A DNA stretch of 61,523 nucleotides from Moniliophthora roreri (lineage: Eukaryota; Basidiomycota; Agaricomycetes; Agaricales; Marasmiaceae): positions 1 through 61,523 of the forward strand of contig LATX02000026.1 in assembly GCA_001466705.2 (NCBI GenBank), given 5' to 3'. How positions within the stretch are numbered: the first letter of the stretch is position 1; every line of letters starts with the position of its first letter. The position numbers and the translations under genes are program-made. This document shows, in pieces, positions 59,816-61,523 of the stretch. The notes below the pieces were generated by a model. It made no database searches. It had not been told where the DNA came from and worked only from the letters and a program-made list of their open reading frames with translations.

Positions 59816-60547
59816 ATCCCTCCTGGTGGATCAGATTCGGACAGGATGCATCCGCTCGGGTTGTTGTCGTCGAGTTCGCAATCCGCCATCCGTGGATGAG
59901 AATCCTTGGAGAATCCGATGGATTGCAGATCATCCGACAGATGGGCGCTAACCTGGCGCTTGCGGTCTGGCGCTCGCTCCCACGATAAAAATTTTGCTCT
60001 CCGCTCCGACGTCGCCTCTGCGTCGCCTTCTCGCACGCTCTGCCAGTTTCTGATACTTCGTCAATACCCCCCAAAGGATCTATGGTTGCCTTCTATAATG
60101 ACACAGAATATCCATTTCAATGCATCAAGACTGAGGAGGGCAAGAATTGGGAAATGAGTCAGTATATTGTATTGCCGGGTACGCAATCAAACACCCTTCA
60201 TGATCTGTTCACTCTGATGGGTTCCACCCAACAGGCACTCTGTAGATGTTAATTAGATGTCAGATGTAGCCAAAAACACTGAATAAAACCCCAATCTTAC
60301 TTAAATACCTGGGAGCCGACATGATCATCCTCTTCACTCTCGTGCTCCCCACTGAGCGGACTTCTTGACCGCATTGCTCGTCATCCAATGCCCTGTACCT
60401 CACGTTATCCAACCATCGGATTATCCGCCATCTGACGGATGATAATCCACGGATTACAGATTGTCGAGGACGCCATCCACAATCCGAGGCCCCAATCTGT
60501 CGGATGATCGAATGCAATCCGATCCGCCAGGAGCCCTAAACTGTCTG
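59816..60547. other. ATCCG-rich stretch between the two direct repeats
   Basis: Words such as ATCCG, CGGAT and GGATGA recur at about 59835-59945 and again at 60405-60530, partly in inverted orientation. A local palindrome GGATTATC...GATAATCC lies at about 60418-60452. It looks like a non-autonomous element or two fragments of one. No coding motif. Confidence 0.45.
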
Positions 60548-60625
60548 AACAAGAGTAACGTTGTGGGTCTTGGAAATTTAAAGGAGCCGAATTGCGGCAC
60601 TCGGTCACAGTTTGACCACATCCCT
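60548..60625 (+). repeat. Second copy of the ~75-bp direct repeat
   Basis: See 59740-59815. It ends about 10 bp before the NTPase start codon at 60634. Confidence 0.6.
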
Positions 60626-60633
60626 CATCCCTC

Positions 60634-61523
60634 ATGCCTGACTCTTCATGGCATATTCAACTCGATACTCCGAAAATCGATGAAATTTTACGAAGATTCA
60701 TTGGAAGTCTGTCAGACATATTAGAGGAGAAGAACGACAGTCCTGCTTGGGAACCAACTTCCGATGATGACGATGACATCCCTGAAGACACGGATGGGAT
60801 AATCGACCACATCAGAAGTCTTCGAATACCAAGTCTCTCATCGCGTTTTGTCGACGAACCACCAATGACCATATACCGTTTGGGAACCTTTTCTGAACAA
60901 CCGAATCTCAAGCTGAGGGTTGAGAATTTATTCAATGGGAAAGATACGTGCGTAATTCCGATAATTCATGAAGCAATACAGTTGATAATTGCCAAATGAA
61001 GTTTTCTAGTTAACTCATCTGGTACTGGAAAGACTAGGCTACTATACGAAGGTCTATGTATGCATTGGGGACTTTACTTCACATCTTCCCTCGACAGCAT
61101 GAGACTTGGTTTCGAGGACCTCGACCATGCCATAAATAACCTTGGGCGGCGTGGCGAATTCAACACGGTTGTCAGTCCCACTTCGAACCCAGAAGCCACG
61201 AAGCACAATTTACGCCTCGCGCATAGACAATTCAGCACCATTCTACTTGTCAGACTGCTCATTTTCAAGGCATTCCTCACCGCTGCCGCTGCGACGTCGT
61301 ATCAGTCAGACAAACACAAAGAAATCTGGCTTAAACTGCAGCTAGTATTCCCCTTTCCAGGAATGCGTCTCCCATTCACAGAGCTCTCGGAGCATATAAA
61401 GAGCCGGGATATTGGTGATCATGTCATCGACGACGCCATTTCTGAGATTCTCTCAGAGATATGTGCATCACGCGATACACATGGACAGAGACTTTTCATC
61501 GCACTCGACGAAGCGAACGTCGC
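60634..61523 (+). pseudogene. P-loop NTPase of Agaricomycete type, 3' end outside window, one in-frame TGA
   Basis: The frame from the ATG at 60634 (MPDSSWHIQLDTPKI) runs to a TGA at 60997-60999 and then stays open in the same frame to the window end. Directly after the TGA comes a Walker A motif (NSSGTGKTRLLYEGLC, ~61009-61056), then HWGLYFTSSLDS, FSTILLVRLLIFKAFL (~61231) and a Walker B-like FIALDEANV at the edge. The N-terminal ~120 residues are acidic in the middle (SDDDDDIPEDTD). From memory, similar large NTPases (GTGKTRLL...HWG.YF) are abundant in mushroom genomes and have been compared with Crinkler-type NTPases; I could not check this. The stop may be a true pseudogene mutation (TGG to TGA fits), a sequencing error, or part of an unrecognised intron. 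Confidence 0.65.

Overview
The window looks like nuclear DNA of a basidiomycete fungus, most likely an Agaricomycete. The evidence is short introns (about 45-70 bp), a class I hydrophobin gene, a TM198-like/DUF4203 membrane protein gene, a chromodomain Ty3/gypsy element, a Tad/R1-like LINE with endonuclease and RNase H, and a P-loop NTPase of a type I associate with mushroom genomes. No bacterial, phage or CRISPR-like organisation is visible. Product names rest on motifs read by eye.

The window is built from at least three diverged copies of an ~8-9 kb unit: copy A ~1-8.0 kb, copy B ~33.7-42.7 kb, copy C ~45.1-56.0 kb. The recurring blocks are: (i) 'X', a decayed minus-strand gene block; (ii) 'block A', a decayed plus-strand block of ~3.3 kb; (iii) 'ISGG', a multi-exon plus-strand gene of unknown function with an N-terminal ISGGQF motif (4667-6795, 39267-41344, 49260-51447); (iv) a minus-strand DUF4203 gene, intact only at 51798-53688 and present as four relics. 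The ISGG copies keep long open exons while X and block A are riddled with stops. Comparing copies gives empty sites that prove two small insertions: a 343-bp hAT-type MITE (8-bp TSD) in copy A and a 266-bp TA-flanked MITE in copy C.

Between copies A and B lies ~25 kb of mobile DNA. It includes a chromovirus LTR retrotransposon (11493-17556, TSD GTTCT), a ~0.57-kb-arm inverted repeat (18924-21452), and a nested stack at 22510-33681. The stack is a ~1.4-kb TIR element split by a LINE (23383-33119, 14-bp TSD, poly-A tail), which itself holds an AT-rich 725-bp TIR element and a solo LTR (TSD TGGGA). Most of the region from ~4.7 to ~21 kb is strongly CpG-depleted, and most premature stops in the retrotransposon are TGA where arginine is expected, as from CGA to TGA transition. 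This suggests cytosine-methylation-driven decay. The DUF4203 copies show the process directly: depleted relics have lost CpGs that the intact copy retains.

The right end holds two nearly identical hydrophobin genes in a 1.31-kb direct repeat joined by a single N (57514), and a P-loop NTPase gene with an in-frame TGA just before its Walker A motif, running off the window. A second near-identical repeat (31127-33101) is also joined by a single N, so both duplications may be assembly artefacts.
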